Assembly (NCBI GenBank): GCA_027563935.2 | Contig: JANVAS020000231.1 | Coordinates: 10,372,001 to 10,436,000, forward strand | Direction: 5' to 3' | DNA from: Costus lasius | Taxonomy: Eukaryota > Streptophyta > Magnoliopsida > Zingiberales > Costaceae | Length of the DNA stretch: 64,000 nt | Shown: positions 12,419 to 27,226 of the stretch, piece after piece | Numbering within the stretch: the first letter of the stretch is position 1 | Layout: every line of letters begins with the position of its first letter | Notes under the pieces: generated by a model | The model's database searches: none | Seen by the model: only the letters and a program-made list of their open reading frames with translations | What the model was told of the DNA's origin: nothing | Made by a program: the position numbers and the translations under genes

Positions 12419-15400
12419 GCTCATAATCGAGTTCAAAATTTTCATCATGATTAGATCATTATCAATGTCAATAAAAATATTAAGATTAAAGACCAAGATT
12501 ACAAACAAGATCACAATTGAGTTTAAGATTAAGATTAAAAAGAAGATAAAGATGAATATCAAAAGATGAAGTTTGAAAAAATGATTAAAATCATGATCAA
12601 CATCATGATCATGGACAAAATCAATATTTAATTAATATTGCAAAATGATAAATATCAAATATGGATCATAATCAAGATCAATATCCTCATCATTAAAAGA
12701 TCAAGATAAAGATAAATATTAATATCAAGATTGAAAATCAATATTACCACAGAGATCAAAATCGAGTTTAAAAAGAATATTAGGAGTAAGATAAAGTTGA
12801 AGATTATAAGATTAAAACTGAAATCGGAGATCAAAATGAAGATGAAGATAATTATCAAGAATAAGATCAATGTTATAATAACGAATGAGAATAAGATTAA
12901 TAACAATTAAAGCTCATAATCGAGTTCAAAATTTTCATCATGATTAGATCATTATCAATGTCAATAAAAATATTAAGATTAAAGACCAAGATTACAAACA
13001 AGATCACAATTGAGTTTAAGATTAAGATTAAAAAGAAGATAAAGATGAATATCAAAAGATGAAGTTTGAAAAAATGATTAAAATCATGATCAACATCATG
13101 ATCATGGACAAAATCAATATTAAATTAATATTGCAAAATGATAAATATCAAATATGGATCATAATCAAGATCAATATCCTCATCATTAAAAGATCAAGAT
13201 AAAGATAAATATTAATATCAAGATTGAAAATTAATATTACCACAGAGATCAAAATTGTGTTTAAGATGAATATTAGGAGTAAGATAAAGTTGAAGATTAT
13301 AAGATTAAAACTGAAATCGGAGATCAAAATGAAGATGAAGATAATTATCAAGAATAAGATCAATGTTATAATAACGAATGAGAATAAGATTAATAACAAT
13401 TAAAGCTCATAATCGAGTTCAAAATTTTCATCATGATTAGATCATTATCAATGTCAATAAAAATATTAAGATTAAAGACCAAGATTACAAACAAGATCAC
13501 AATTGAGTTTAAGATTAAGATTAAAAAGAAGATAAAGATGAATATCAAAAGATGAAGTTTGAAAAAATGATTAAAATCATGATCAACATCATGATCATGG
13601 ACAAAATCAATATTAAATTAATATTGCAAAATGATAAATATCAAATATGGATCATAATCAAGATCAATATCCTCATCATTAAAAGATCAAGATAAAGATA
13701 AATATTAATATCAAGATTGAAAATTAATATTACCACAGAGATCAAAATTGTGTTTAAGATGAATATTAGGAGTAAGATAAAGTTGAAGATTATAAGATTA
13801 AAACTGAAATCGGAGATCAAAATGAAGATGAAGATAATTATCAAGAATAAGATCAATGTTATAATAACGAATGAGAATAAGATTAATAACAATTAAAGCT
13901 CATAATCGAGTTCAAAATTTTCATCATGATTAGATCATTATCAATGTCAATAAAAATATTAAGATTAAAGACCAAGATTACAAACAAGATCACAATTGAG
14001 TTTAAGATTAAGATTAAAAAGAAGATAAAGATGAATATCAAAAGATGAAGTTTGAAAAAATGATTAAAATCATGATCAACATCATGATCATGGACAAAAT
14101 CAATATTAAATTAATATTGCAAAATGATAAATATCAAATATGGATCATAATCAAGATCAATATCCTCATCATTAAAAGATCAAGATAAAGATAAATATTA
14201 ATATCAAGATTGAAAATTAATATTACCACAGAGATCAAAATTGTGTTTAAGATGAATATTAGGAGTAAGATAAAGTTGAAGATTATAAGATTAAAACTGA
14301 AATCGGAGATCAAAATGAAGATGAAGATAATTATCAAGAATAAGATCAATGTTATAATAACGAATGAGAATAAGATTAATAACAATTAAAGCTCATAATC
14401 GAGTTCAAAATTTTCATCATGATTAGATCATTATCAATGTCAATAAAAATATTAAGATTAAAGACCAAGATTACAAACAAGATCACAATTGAGTTTAAGA
14501 TTAAGATTAAAAAGAAGATAAAGATGAATATCAAAAGATGAAGTTTGAAAAAATGATTAAAATTATGATCAACATCATGATCATGGACAAAATCAATATT
14601 AAATTAATATTGCAAAATGATAAATATCAAATATGGATCATAATCAAGATCAATATCCTCATCATTAAAAGATCAAGATAAAGATAAATATTAATATCAA
14701 GATTGAAAATCAATATTACCACAGAGATCAAAATCGAGTTTAAAAAGAATATTAGGAGTAAGATAAATAAGAAGATTAGAAGATTAAATCCGAAATCTGA
14801 GATAAAAATGAAGATAAAGATAATTATCAAGAATAAGATCAATGTTATAATTAAGAATGAGAATAAGATTAATAACAATTAAAGCTCATAATCGAGTTCA
14901 AAATTTTCATCACGATTAGATCAATATCAATATCAATAAAAATATTAAGATTAAAGACCAAGATTACAAACAAGATCACAATTGAGTTTAAGATTAAGAT
15001 TAAAAAGAAGATAAAGATGAATATCAAAAGATGAAGTTTGAAAAAATGATTAAAATCATGATCAACATCATGATCATGGACAAAATCAATATTAAATTAA
15101 TATTGCAAAATGATAAATATCAAATATGGATCATAATCAAGATCAATATCCTCATCATTAAAAGATCAAGATAAAGATAAATATTAATATCAAGATTGAA
15201 AATTAATATTACCACAGAGATCAAAATTGTGTTTAAGATGAATATTAGGAGTAAGATAAAGTTGAAGATTATAAGATTAAAACTGAAATCGGAGATCAAA
15301 ATGAAGATGAAGATAATTATCAAGAATAAGATCAATGTTATATAATTAAGAATGAGAATAAGATTAATAACAATTAAAGCTCATAATCGAGTTCAAAATT

Positions 15401-15871
15401 TTGATCATGATTAGATCAATATCAATATCAATAAAAATATTAAGATTAAAGACCAAGATTACAAACAAGATCACAATTGAGTTTAAGATTAAGATTAAAA
15501 AGAAGATAAAGATGAATATCAAAAGATGAAGTTTGAAAAAATGATTAAAATCATGATCAACATCATGATCATGGACAAAATCAATATTAAATTAATATTG
15601 CAAAATGATAAATATCAAATATGGATCATAATCAAGATCAATATCCTCATCATTAAAAGATCAAGATAAAGATAAATATTAATATCAAGATTGAAAATTA
15701 ATATTACCACAGAGATCAAAATTGTGTTTAAGATGAATATTAGGAGTAAGATAAAGTTGAAGATTATAAGATTAAAACTGAAATCGGAGATCAAAATGAA
15801 GATGAAGATAATTATCAAGAATAAGATCAATGTTATAATAACGAATGAGAATAAGATTAATAACAATTAAA
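12419..15871. repeat. Region II higher-order repeat, 7-monomer form (3,453 bp)
   Basis: Variant order is Q P P P R S P, with the same R-S marker series as the preceding block. It is one P monomer shorter, consistent with loss of a unit by unequal exchange between adjacent P copies. Confidence 0.83.
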
Positions 15872-18338
15872 GCTCATAATCGAGTTCAAAATTTTCATCA
15901 TGATTAGATCATTATCAATGTCAATAAAAATATTAAGATTAAAGACCAAGATTACAAACAAGATCACAATTGAGTTTAAGATTAAGATTAAAAAGAAGAT
16001 AAAGATGAATATCAAAAGATGAAGTTTGAAAAAATGATTAAAATCATGATCAACATCATGATCATGGACAAAATCAATATTAAATTAATATTGCAAAATG
16101 ATAAATATCAAATATGGATCATAATCAAGATCAATATCCTCATCATTAAAAGATCAAGATAAAGATAAATATTAATATCAAGATTGAAAATCAATATTAC
16201 CACAGAGATCAAAATCGAGTTTAAAAAGAATATTAGGAGTAAGATAAAGTTGAAGATTATAAGATTAAAACTGAAATCGGAGATCAAAATGAAGATGAAG
16301 ATAATTATCAAGAATAAGATCAATGTTATAATAACGAATGAGAATAAGATTAATAACAATTAAAGCTCATAATCGAGTTCAAAATTTTCATCATGATTAG
16401 ATCATTATCAATGTCAATAAAAATATTAAGATTAAAGACCAAGATTACAAACAAGATCACAATTGAGTTTAAGATTAAGATTAAAAAGAAGATAAAGATG
16501 AATATCAAAAGATGAAGTTTGAAAAAATGATTAAAATCATGATCAACATCATGATCATGGACAAAATCAATATTAAATTAATATTGCAAAATGATAAATA
16601 TCAAATATGGATCATAATCAAGATCAATATCCTCATCATTAAAAGATCAAGATAAAGATAAATATTAATATCAAGATTGAAAATTAATATTACCACAGAG
16701 ATCAAAATTGTGTTTAAGATGAATATTAGGAGTAAGATAAAGTTGAAGATTATAAGATTAAAACTGAAATCGGAGATCAAAATGAAGATGAAGATAATTA
16801 TCAAGAATAAGATCAATGTTATAATAACGAATGAGAATAAGATTAATAACAATTAAAGCTCATAATCGAGTTCAAAATTTTCATCATGATTAGATCATTA
16901 TCAATGTCAATAAAAATATTAAGATTAAAGACCAAGATTACAAACAAGATCACAATTGAGTTTAAGATTAAGATTAAAAAGAAGATAAAGATGAATATCA
17001 AAAGATGAAGTTTGAAAAAATGATTAAAATTATGATCAACATCATGATCATGGACAAAATCAATATTAAATTAATATTGCAAAATGATAAATATCAAATA
17101 TGGATCATAATCAAGATCAATATCCTCATCATTAAAAGATCAAGATAAAGATAAATATTAATATCAAGATTGAAAATCAATATTACCACAGAGATCAAAA
17201 TCGAGTTTAAAAAGAATATTAGGAGTAAGATAAATAAGAAGATTAGAAGATTAAATCCGAAATCTGAGATAAAAATGAAGATAAAGATAATTATCAAGAA
17301 TAAGATCAATGTTATAATTAAGAATGAGAATAAGATTAATAACAATTAAAGCTCATAATCGAGTTCAAAATTTTCATCACGATTAGATCAATATCAATAT
17401 CAATAAAAATATTAAGATTAAAGACCAAGATTACAAACAAGATCACAATTGAGTTTAAGATTAAGATTAAAAAGAAGATAAAGATGAATATCAAAAGATG
17501 AAGTTTGAAAAAATGATTAAAATCATGATCAACATCATGATCATGGACAAAATCAATATTAAATTAATATTGCAAAATGATAAATATCAAATATGGATCA
17601 TAATCAAGATCAATATCCTCATCATTAAAAGATCAAGATAAAGATAAATATTAATATCAAGATTGAAAATTAATATTACCACAGAGATCAAAATTGTGTT
17701 TAAGATGAATATTAGGAGTAAGATAAAGTTGAAGATTATAAGATTAAAACTGAAATCGGAGATCAAAATGAAGATGAAGATAATTATCAAGAATAAGATC
17801 AATGTTATATAATTAAGAATGAGAATAAGATTAATAACAATTAAAGCTCATAATCGAGTTCAAAATTTTGATCATGATTAGATCAATATCAATATCAATA
17901 AAAATATTAAGATTAAAGACCAAGATTACAAACAAGATCACAATTGAGTTTAAGATTAAGATTAAAAAGAAGATAAAGATGAATATCAAAAGATGAAGTT
18001 TGAAAAAATGATTAAAATCATGATCAACATCATGATCATGGACAAAATCAATATTAAATTAATATTGCAAAATGATAAATATCAAATATGGATCATAATC
18101 AAGATCAATATCCTCATCATTAAAAGATCAAGATAAAGATAAATATTAATATCAAGATTGAAAATTAATATTACCACAGAGATCAAAATTGTGTTTAAGA
18201 TGAATATTAGGAGTAAGATAAAGTTGAAGATTATAAGATTAAAACTGAAATCGGAGATCAAAATGAAGATGAAGATAATTATCAAGAATAAGATCAATGT
18301 TATAATAACGAATGAGAATAAGATTAATAACAATTAAA
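15872..18338. repeat. Region II higher-order repeat, 5-monomer form (2,467 bp)
   Basis: Variant order is Q P R S P, again with AAAATTATGATC, CATCACGATTAG and the TA insertion in the same order. Relative to the 7-monomer block it lacks two of the three P units before R. The next block begins Q P P at 18339 and then passes into region III. Confidence 0.83.
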
Positions 18339-20804
18339 GCTCATAATCGAGTTCAAAATTTTCATCATGATTAGATCATTATCAATGTCAATAAAAATAT
18401 TAAGATTAAAGACCAAGATTACAAACAAGATCACAATTGAGTTTAAGATTAAGATTAAAAAGAAGATAAAGATGAATATCAAAAGATGAAGTTTGAAAAA
18501 ATGATTAAAATCATGATCAACATCATGATCATGGACAAAATCAATATTAAATTAATATTGCAAAATGATAAATATCAAATATGGATCATAATCAAGATCA
18601 ATATCCTCATCATTAAAAGATCAAGATAAAGATAAATATTAATATCAAGATTGAAAATCAATATTACCACAGAGATCAAAATCGAGTTTAAAAAGAATAT
18701 TAGGAGTAAGATAAAGTTGAAGATTATAAGATTAAAACTGAAATCGGAGATCAAAATGAAGATGAAGATAATTATCAAGAATAAGATCAATGTTATAATA
18801 ACGAATGAGAATAAGATTAATAACAATTAAAGCTCATAATCGAGTTCAAAATTTTCATCATGATTAGATCATTATCAATGTCAATAAAAATATTAAGATT
18901 AAAGACCAAGATTACAAACAAGATCACAATTGAGTTTAAGATTAAGATTAAAAAGAAGATAAAGATGAATATCAAAAGATGAAGTTTGAAAAAATGATTA
19001 AAATCATGATCAACATCATGATCATGGACAAAATCAATATTAAATTAATATTGCAAAATGATAAATATCAAATATGGATCATAATCAAGATCAATATCCT
19101 CATCATTAAAAGATCAAGATAAAGATAAATATTAATATCAAGATTGAAAATTAATATTACCACAGAGATCAAAATTGTGTTTAAGATGAATATTAGGAGT
19201 AAGATAAAGTTGAAGATTATAAGATTAAAACTGAAATCGGAGATCAAAATGAAGATGAAGATAATTATCAAGAATAAGATCAATGTTATAATAACGAATG
19301 AGAATAAGATTAATAACAATTAAAGCTCATAATCGAGTTCAAAATTTTCATCATGATTAGATCATTATCAATGTCAATAAAAATATTAAGATTAAAGACC
19401 AAGATTACAAACAAGATCACAATTGAGTTTAAGATTAAGATTAAAAAGAAGATAAAGATGAATATCAAAAGATGAAGTTTGAAAAAATGATTAAAATCAT
19501 GATCAACATCATGATCATGGACAAAATCAATATTAAATTAATATTGCAAAATGATAAATATCAAATATGGATCATAATCAAGATCAATATCCTCATCATT
19601 AAAAGATCAAGATAAAGATAAATATTAATATCAAGATTGAAAATTAATATTACCACAGAGATCAAAATTGTGTTTAAGATGAATATTAGGAGTAAGATAA
19701 AGTTGAAGATTATAAGATTAAAACTGAAATCGGAGATCAAAATGAAGATGAAGATAATTATCAAGAATAAGATCAATGTTATAATAACGAATGAGAATAA
19801 GATTAATAACAATTAAAGCTCATAATCGAGTTCAAAATTTTCATCATGATTAGATCATTATCAATGTCAATAAAAATATTAAGATTAAAGACCAAGATTA
19901 CAAACAAGATCACAATTGAGTTTAAGATTAAGATTAAAAAGAAGATAAAGATGAATATCAAAAGATGAAGTTTGAAAAAATGATTAAAATCATGATCAAC
20001 ATCATGATCATGGACAAAATCAATATTAAATTAATATTGCAAAATGATAAACATCAAAAATGGATCATAATCAAGATCAATATCCTCATCATTAAAAGAT
20101 CAAGATAAAGATAAATATTAATATCAAGATTGAAAATCAATATTACCACAGAGATCAAAATCGAGTTTAAGAAGAATATTAGGAGTAAAATAAATATGAA
20201 GATTAGAAGATTAAATCCGAAATCTGAGATAAAAATGAAGATAAAGATAATTATCAAGAATAAGATCAATGTTATAATTAAGAATGAGAATAAGATTAAT
20301 AACAATTAAAGCTCATAATCGAGTTCAAAATTTTGATCATGATTAGATCAATATCAATATCAATAAAAATATTAAGATTAAAGACCAAGATTACAAACAA
20401 GATCAAAATTGAGTTTAAGATTAAGATTAAAAAGAAGATAAAGATGAATATCAAAAGATGAAGTTTGAAAAAATGATTAAAATCATGATCAACATCATGA
20501 TCATGGACAAAATCAATATTAAATTAATATTGCAAAATGTAAATATCAAATATGGATCATAATCAAGATCAATATCCTCATCATTAAAAGATCAAGATAA
20601 AGATAAATATTAATATCAAGATTGAAAATCAATATTTCCACAGAGATCAAAATCGAGTTTAAGAAGAATATTAGGAGTAAGATAAATATGAAGATTAGAA
20701 GATTAAATCCGAAATCTGAGATAAAAATGAAGATAAAGATAATTATCAAGAATAAGATCAATGTTATATAATTAAGAATGAGAATAAGATTAATAACAAT
20801 TAAA

Positions 20805-21792
20805 GCTCATAATCGAGTTCAAAATTTTGATCATGATTAGATCAATATCAATATCAATAAAAATATTAAGATTAAAGACCAAGATTACAAACAAGATCAC
20901 AATTGAGTTTAAGATTAAGATTAAAAAGAAGATAAAGATGAATATCAAAAGATGAAGTTTGAAAAAATGATTAAAATCATGATCAACATCATGATCATGG
21001 ACAAAATCAATATTAAATTAATATTGCAAAATGATAAATATCAAATATGGATCATAATCAAGATCAATATCCTCATCATTAAAAGATCAAGATAAAGATA
21101 AATATTAATATCAAGATTGAAAATCAATATTACCACAGAGATCAAAATCGAGTTTAAGAAGAATATTAGGAGTAAGATAAATATGAAGATTCGAAGATTA
21201 AATCCGAAATCTGAGATAAAAATGAAGATAAAGATAATTATCAAGAATAAGATCAATGTTATATAATTAAGAATGAGAATAAGATTAATAACAATTAAAG
21301 CTCATAATCGAGTTCAAAATTTTGATCATGATTAGATCAATATCAATATCAATAAAAATATTAAGATTAAAGACCAAGATTACAAACAAGATCACAATTG
21401 AGTTTAAGATTAAGATTAAAAAGAAGATAAAGATGAATATCAAAAGATGAAGTTTGAAAAAATGATTAAAATCATGATCAACATCATGATCATGGACAAA
21501 ATCAATATTAAATTAATATTGCAAAATGATAAATATCAAATATGGATCATAATCAAGATCAATATCCTCATCATTCAAAGACCAAGATAAAGATAAATGT
21601 TAATATCAAGATTGAAAATCAATATTACCACAGAGATCAAAATCGAGTTTAAGAAGAATATTAGGAGTAAGATAAATATGAAGATTAGAAGATTAAATCC
21701 AAAATCTGAGATAAAAATGAATATAAAGATAATTATCAAGAATAAGATCAATGTTATAATTAAGAATGAGAATAAGATTAATAACAATTAAA
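20805..21792. repeat. VW two-monomer cassette, copy 1
   Basis: A V unit (GATTCGAAG, TA insertion, 495 bp) is followed by a W unit (CATTCAAAGACC, 493 bp), 988 bp in all. The next 988 bp repeat it. One difference I see is AAATGTTAATATC near 21596, which reads AAATATTAATATC in copy 2. Confidence 0.9.
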
Positions 21793-22780
21793 GCTCATAA
21801 TCGAGTTCAAAATTTTGATCATGATTAGATCAATATCAATATCAATAAAAATATTAAGATTAAAGACCAAGATTACAAACAAGATCACAATTGAGTTTAA
21901 GATTAAGATTAAAAAGAAGATAAAGATGAATATCAAAAGATGAAGTTTGAAAAAATGATTAAAATCATGATCAACATCATGATCATGGACAAAATCAATA
22001 TTAAATTAATATTGCAAAATGATAAATATCAAATATGGATCATAATCAAGATCAATATCCTCATCATTAAAAGATCAAGATAAAGATAAATATTAATATC
22101 AAGATTGAAAATCAATATTACCACAGAGATCAAAATCGAGTTTAAGAAGAATATTAGGAGTAAGATAAATATGAAGATTCGAAGATTAAATCCGAAATCT
22201 GAGATAAAAATGAAGATAAAGATAATTATCAAGAATAAGATCAATGTTATATAATTAAGAATGAGAATAAGATTAATAACAATTAAAGCTCATAATCGAG
22301 TTCAAAATTTTGATCATGATTAGATCAATATCAATATCAATAAAAATATTAAGATTAAAGACCAAGATTACAAACAAGATCACAATTGAGTTTAAGATTA
22401 AGATTAAAAAGAAGATAAAGATGAATATCAAAAGATGAAGTTTGAAAAAATGATTAAAATCATGATCAACATCATGATCATGGACAAAATCAATATTAAA
22501 TTAATATTGCAAAATGATAAATATCAAATATGGATCATAATCAAGATCAATATCCTCATCATTCAAAGACCAAGATAAAGATAAATATTAATATCAAGAT
22601 TGAAAATCAATATTACCACAGAGATCAAAATCGAGTTTAAGAAGAATATTAGGAGTAAGATAAATATGAAGATTAGAAGATTAAATCCAAAATCTGAGAT
22701 AAAAATGAATATAAAGATAATTATCAAGAATAAGATCAATGTTATAATTAAGAATGAGAATAAGATTAATAACAATTAAA
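21793..22780. repeat. VW two-monomer cassette, copy 2
   Basis: Tandem copy of 20805-21792, nearly identical by eye. The flanking order T U before and X S after is the same as at 24757-26733, where the cassette is absent, and similar to 27720-30189, where it is present once. Confidence 0.9.
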
Positions 22781-24263
22781 GCTCATAATCGAGTTCAAAA
22801 TTTTGATCATGATTAGATCAATATCAATATCAATAAAAATATTAAGATTAAAGACCAAGATTACAAACAAGATCAAAATTGAGTTTAAGATTAAGATTAA
22901 AAAGAAGATAAAGATGAATATCAAAAGATGAAGTTTGAAAAAATGATTAAAATCATGATCAACATCATGATCATGGACAAAATCAATATTAAATTAATAT
23001 TGCAAAATGATCAATATCAAATATGGATCATAATCAAGATCAATATCCTCATCATTAAAAGATCAAGATAAAGATAAATATTAATATCAAGATTGAAAAT
23101 CAATATTACCACAGAGATCAAAATCGAGTTTAAAAAGAATATTAGGAGTAAGATAAATATGAAGATTAGAAGATTAAATCCGAAATCTGAGATAAAAATG
23201 AAGATAAAGATAATTATCAAGAATAAGATCAATGTTATATAATTAAGAATGAGAATAAGATTAATAACAATTAAAGCTCATAATCGAGTTCAAAATTTTG
23301 ATCATGATTAGATCAATATCAATATCAATAAAAATATTAAGATTAAAGACCAAGATTACAAACAAGATCAAAATTGAGTTTAAGATTAAGATTAAAAAGA
23401 AGATAAAGATGAATATCAAAAGATGAAGTTTGAAAAAATGATTAAAATCATGATCAACATCATGATCATGGACAAAATCAATATTAAATTAATATTGCAA
23501 AATGATAAATATCAAATATGGATCATAATCAAGATCAATATCCTCATCATTAAAAGATCAAGATAAAGATAAATATTAATATCAAGATTGAAAATTAATA
23601 TTACCACAGAGATCAAAATTGTGTTTAAGATGAATATTAGGAGTAAGATAAAGTTGAAGATTATAAGATTAAAACTGAAATCGGAGATCAAAATGAAGAT
23701 GAAGATAATTATCAAAAATAAGATCAATGTTATATAATTAAGAATGAGAATAAGATTAATAACAATTAAAGCTCATAATCGAGTTCAAAATTTTGATCAT
23801 GATTAGATCAATATCAATATCAATAAAAATATTAAGATTAAAGACCAAGATTACAAACAAGATCACAATTGAGTTTAAGATTAAGATTAAAAAGAAGATA
23901 AAGATGAATATCAAAAGATGAAGTTTGAAAAAATGATTAAAATCATGATCAACATCATGATCATGGACAAAATCAATATTAAATTAATATTGCAAAATGA
24001 TAAATATCAAATATGGATCATAATCAAGATCAATATCCTCATCATTAAAAGATCAAGATAAAGATAAATATTAATATCAAGATTGAAAATTAATATTACC
24101 ACAGAGATCAAAATTGTGTTTAAGATGAATATTAGGAGTAAGATAAAGTTGAAGATTATAAGATTAAAACTAAAATCGGAGATCAAAATGAAGATGAAGA
24201 TAATTATCAAGAATAAGATCAATGTTATAATAACGAATGAGAATAAGATTAATAACAATTAAA

Positions 24264-27226
24264 GCTCATAATCGAGTTCAAAATTTTCATCATGATTAGA
24301 TCATTATCAATGTCAATAAAAATATTAAGATTAAAGACCAAGATTACAAACAAGATCACAATTGAGTTTAAGATTAAGATTAAAAAGAAGATAAAGATGA
24401 ATATCAAAAGATGAAGTTTGAAAAAATGATTAAAATCATGATCAACATCATGATCATGGACAAAATCAATATTAAATTAATATTGCAAAATGATAAATAT
24501 CAAATATGGATCATAATCAAGATCAATATCCTCATCATTAAAAGATCAAGATAAAGATAAATATTAATATCAAGATTGAAAATCAATATTACCACAGAGA
24601 TCAAAATCGAGTTTAAAAAGAATATTAGGAGTAAGATAAAGTTGAAGATTATAAGATTAAAACTGAAATCGGAGATCAAAATGAAGATGAAGATAATTAT
24701 CAAGAATAAGATCAATGTTATAATAACGAATGAGAATAAGATTAATAACAATTAAAGCTCATAATCGAGTTCAAAAGTTTCATCATGATTAGATCATTAT
24801 CAATGTCAATAAAAATATTAAGATTAAAGACCAAGATTACAAACAAGATCACAATTGAGTTTAAGATTAAGATTAAAAAGAAGATAAAGATGAATATCAA
24901 AAGATGAAGTTTGAAAAAATGATTAAAATCATGATCAACATCATGATCATGGACAAAATCAATATTAAATTAATATTGCAAAATGATAAACATCAAAAAT
25001 GGATCATAATCAAGATCAATATCCTCATCATTAAAAGATCAAGATAAAGATAAATATTAATATCAAGATTGAAAATCAATATTACCACAGAGATCAAAAT
25101 CGAGTTTAAGAAGAATATTAGGAGTAAAATAAATATGAAGATTAGAAGATTAAATCCGAAATCTGAGATAAAAATGAAGATAAAGATAATTATCAAGAAT
25201 AAGATCAATGTTATAATTAAGAATGAGAATAAGATTAATAACAATTAAAGCTCATAATCGAGTTCAAAATTTTGATCATGATTAGATCAATATCAATATC
25301 AATAAAAATATTAAGATTAAAGACCAAGATTACAAACAAGATCAAAATTGAGTTTAAGATTAAGATTAAAAAGAAGATAAAGATGAATATCAAAAGATGA
25401 AGTTTGAAAAAATGATTAAAATCATGATCAACATCATGATCATGGACAAAATCAATATTAAATTAATATTGCAAAATGTAAATATCAAATATGGATCATA
25501 ATCAAGATCAATATCCTCATCATTAAAAGATCAAGATAAAGATAAATATTAATATCAAGATTGAAAATCAATATTTCCACAGAGATCAAAATCGAGTTTA
25601 AGAAGAATATTAGGAGTAAGATAAATATGAAGATTAGAAGATTAAATCCGAAATCTGAGATAAAAATGAAGATAAAGATAATTATCAAGAATAAGATCAA
25701 TGTTATATAATTAAGAATGAGAATAAGATTAATAACAATTAAAGCTCATAATCGAGTTCAAAATTTTGATCATGATTAGATCAATATCAATATCAATAAA
25801 AATATTAAGATTAAAGACCAAGATTACAAACAAGATCAAAATTGAGTTTAAGATTAAGATTAAAAAGAAGATAAAGATGAATATCAAAAGATGAAGTTTG
25901 AAAAAATGATTAAAATCATGATCAACATCATGATCATGGACAAAATCAATATTAAATTAATATTGCAAAATGATCAATATCAAATATGGATCATAATCAA
26001 GATCAATATCCTCATCATTAAAAGATCAAGATAAAGATAAATATTAATATCAAGATTGAAAATCAATATTACCACAGAGATCAAAATCGAGTTTAAAAAG
26101 AATATTAGGAGTAAGATAAATATGAAGATTAGAAGATTAAATCCGAAATCTGAGATAAAAATGAAGATAAAGATAATTATCAAGAATAAGATCAATGTTA
26201 TATAATTAAGAATGAGAATAAGATTAATAACAATTAAAGCTCATAATCGAGTTCAAAATTTTGATCATGATTAGATCAATATCAATATCAATAAAAATAT
26301 TAAGATTAAAGACCAAGATTACAAACAAGATCAAAATTGAGTTTAAGATTAAGATTAAAAAGAAGATAAAGATGAATATCAAAAGATGAAGTTTGAAAAA
26401 ATGATTAAAATCATGATCAACATCATGATCATGGACAAAATCAATATTAAATTAATATTGCAAAATGATAAATATCAAATATGGATCATAATCAAGATCA
26501 ATATCCTCATCATTAAAAGATCAAGATAAAGATAAATATTAATATCAAGATTGAAAATTAATATTACCACAGAGATCAAAATTGTGTTTAAGATGAATAT
26601 TAGGAGTAAGATAAAGTTGAAGATTATAAGATTAAAACTGAAATCGGAGATCAAAATGAAGATGAAGATAATTATCAAAAATAAGATCAATGTTATATAA
26701 TTAAGAATGAGAATAAGATTAATAACAATTAAAGCTCATAATCGAGTTCAAAATTTTGATCATGATTAGATCAATATCAATATCAATAAAAATATTAAGA
26801 TTAAAGACCAAGATTACAAACAAGATCACAATTGAGTTTAAGATTAAGATTAAAAAGAAGATAAAGATGAATATCAAAAGATGAAGTTTGAAAAAATGAT
26901 TAAAATCATGATCAACATCATGATCATGGACAAAATCAATATTAAATTAATATTGCAAAATGATAAATATCAAATATGGATCATAATCAAGATCAATATC
27001 CTCATCATTAAAAGATCAAGATAAAGATAAATATTAATATCAAGATTGAAAATTAATATTACCACAGAGATCAAAATTGTGTTTAAGATGAATATTAGGA
27101 GTAAGATAAAGTTGAAGATTATAAGATTAAAACTGAAATCGGAGATCAAAATGAAGATGAAGATAATTATCAAGAATAAGATCAATGTTATAATAACGAA
27201 TGAGAATAAGATTAATAACAATTAAA
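24264..27226. repeat. Region III six-monomer higher-order repeat (2,963 bp), Q T U X S P
   Basis: The Q T U part recurs 2,963 bp downstream at 27227, with the U markers (one-base deletion; TTTCCACAG near 25574 and 28537) in register. The X S part matches 22781-23770: both S units share the private change ATTATCAAAAATAAG (near 23712 and 26675). Confidence 0.85.

Larger units (their letters stand above)
6501..19817. repeat. Array region II: 27 highly homogenised monomers
   Basis: Starts: 6501, 6994, 7487, 7980, 8473, 8966, 9459, 9952, 10445, 10938, 11433, 11926, 12419, 12912, 13405, 13898, 14391, 14884, 15379, 15872, 16365, 16858, 17351, 17846, 18339, 18832, 19325. Four variants make up the region. 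P has CATTATCAATGTC in half A, AAAATTGTGTTTAAG and ATAATAACG in half B. Q has AATCGAGTTTAAAAAG followed by a P-like end. R has TTTAAAAAG with AAATAAGAAG. S is P-like with a TA insertion (GTTATATAATTAAG). Several neighbouring P units, such as those at 9459 and 9952, look identical by eye. This is the signature of recent local amplification. Confidence 0.92.

Noticed and set aside
21597..21791. Plus-strand open frame of 64 codons rich in K, I and N (also near 32955, 58059 and 60031)
   Set aside because: Each is created by single base changes in one monomer variant and mirrors the minus-strand frame. The composition is that of translated A-rich satellite.
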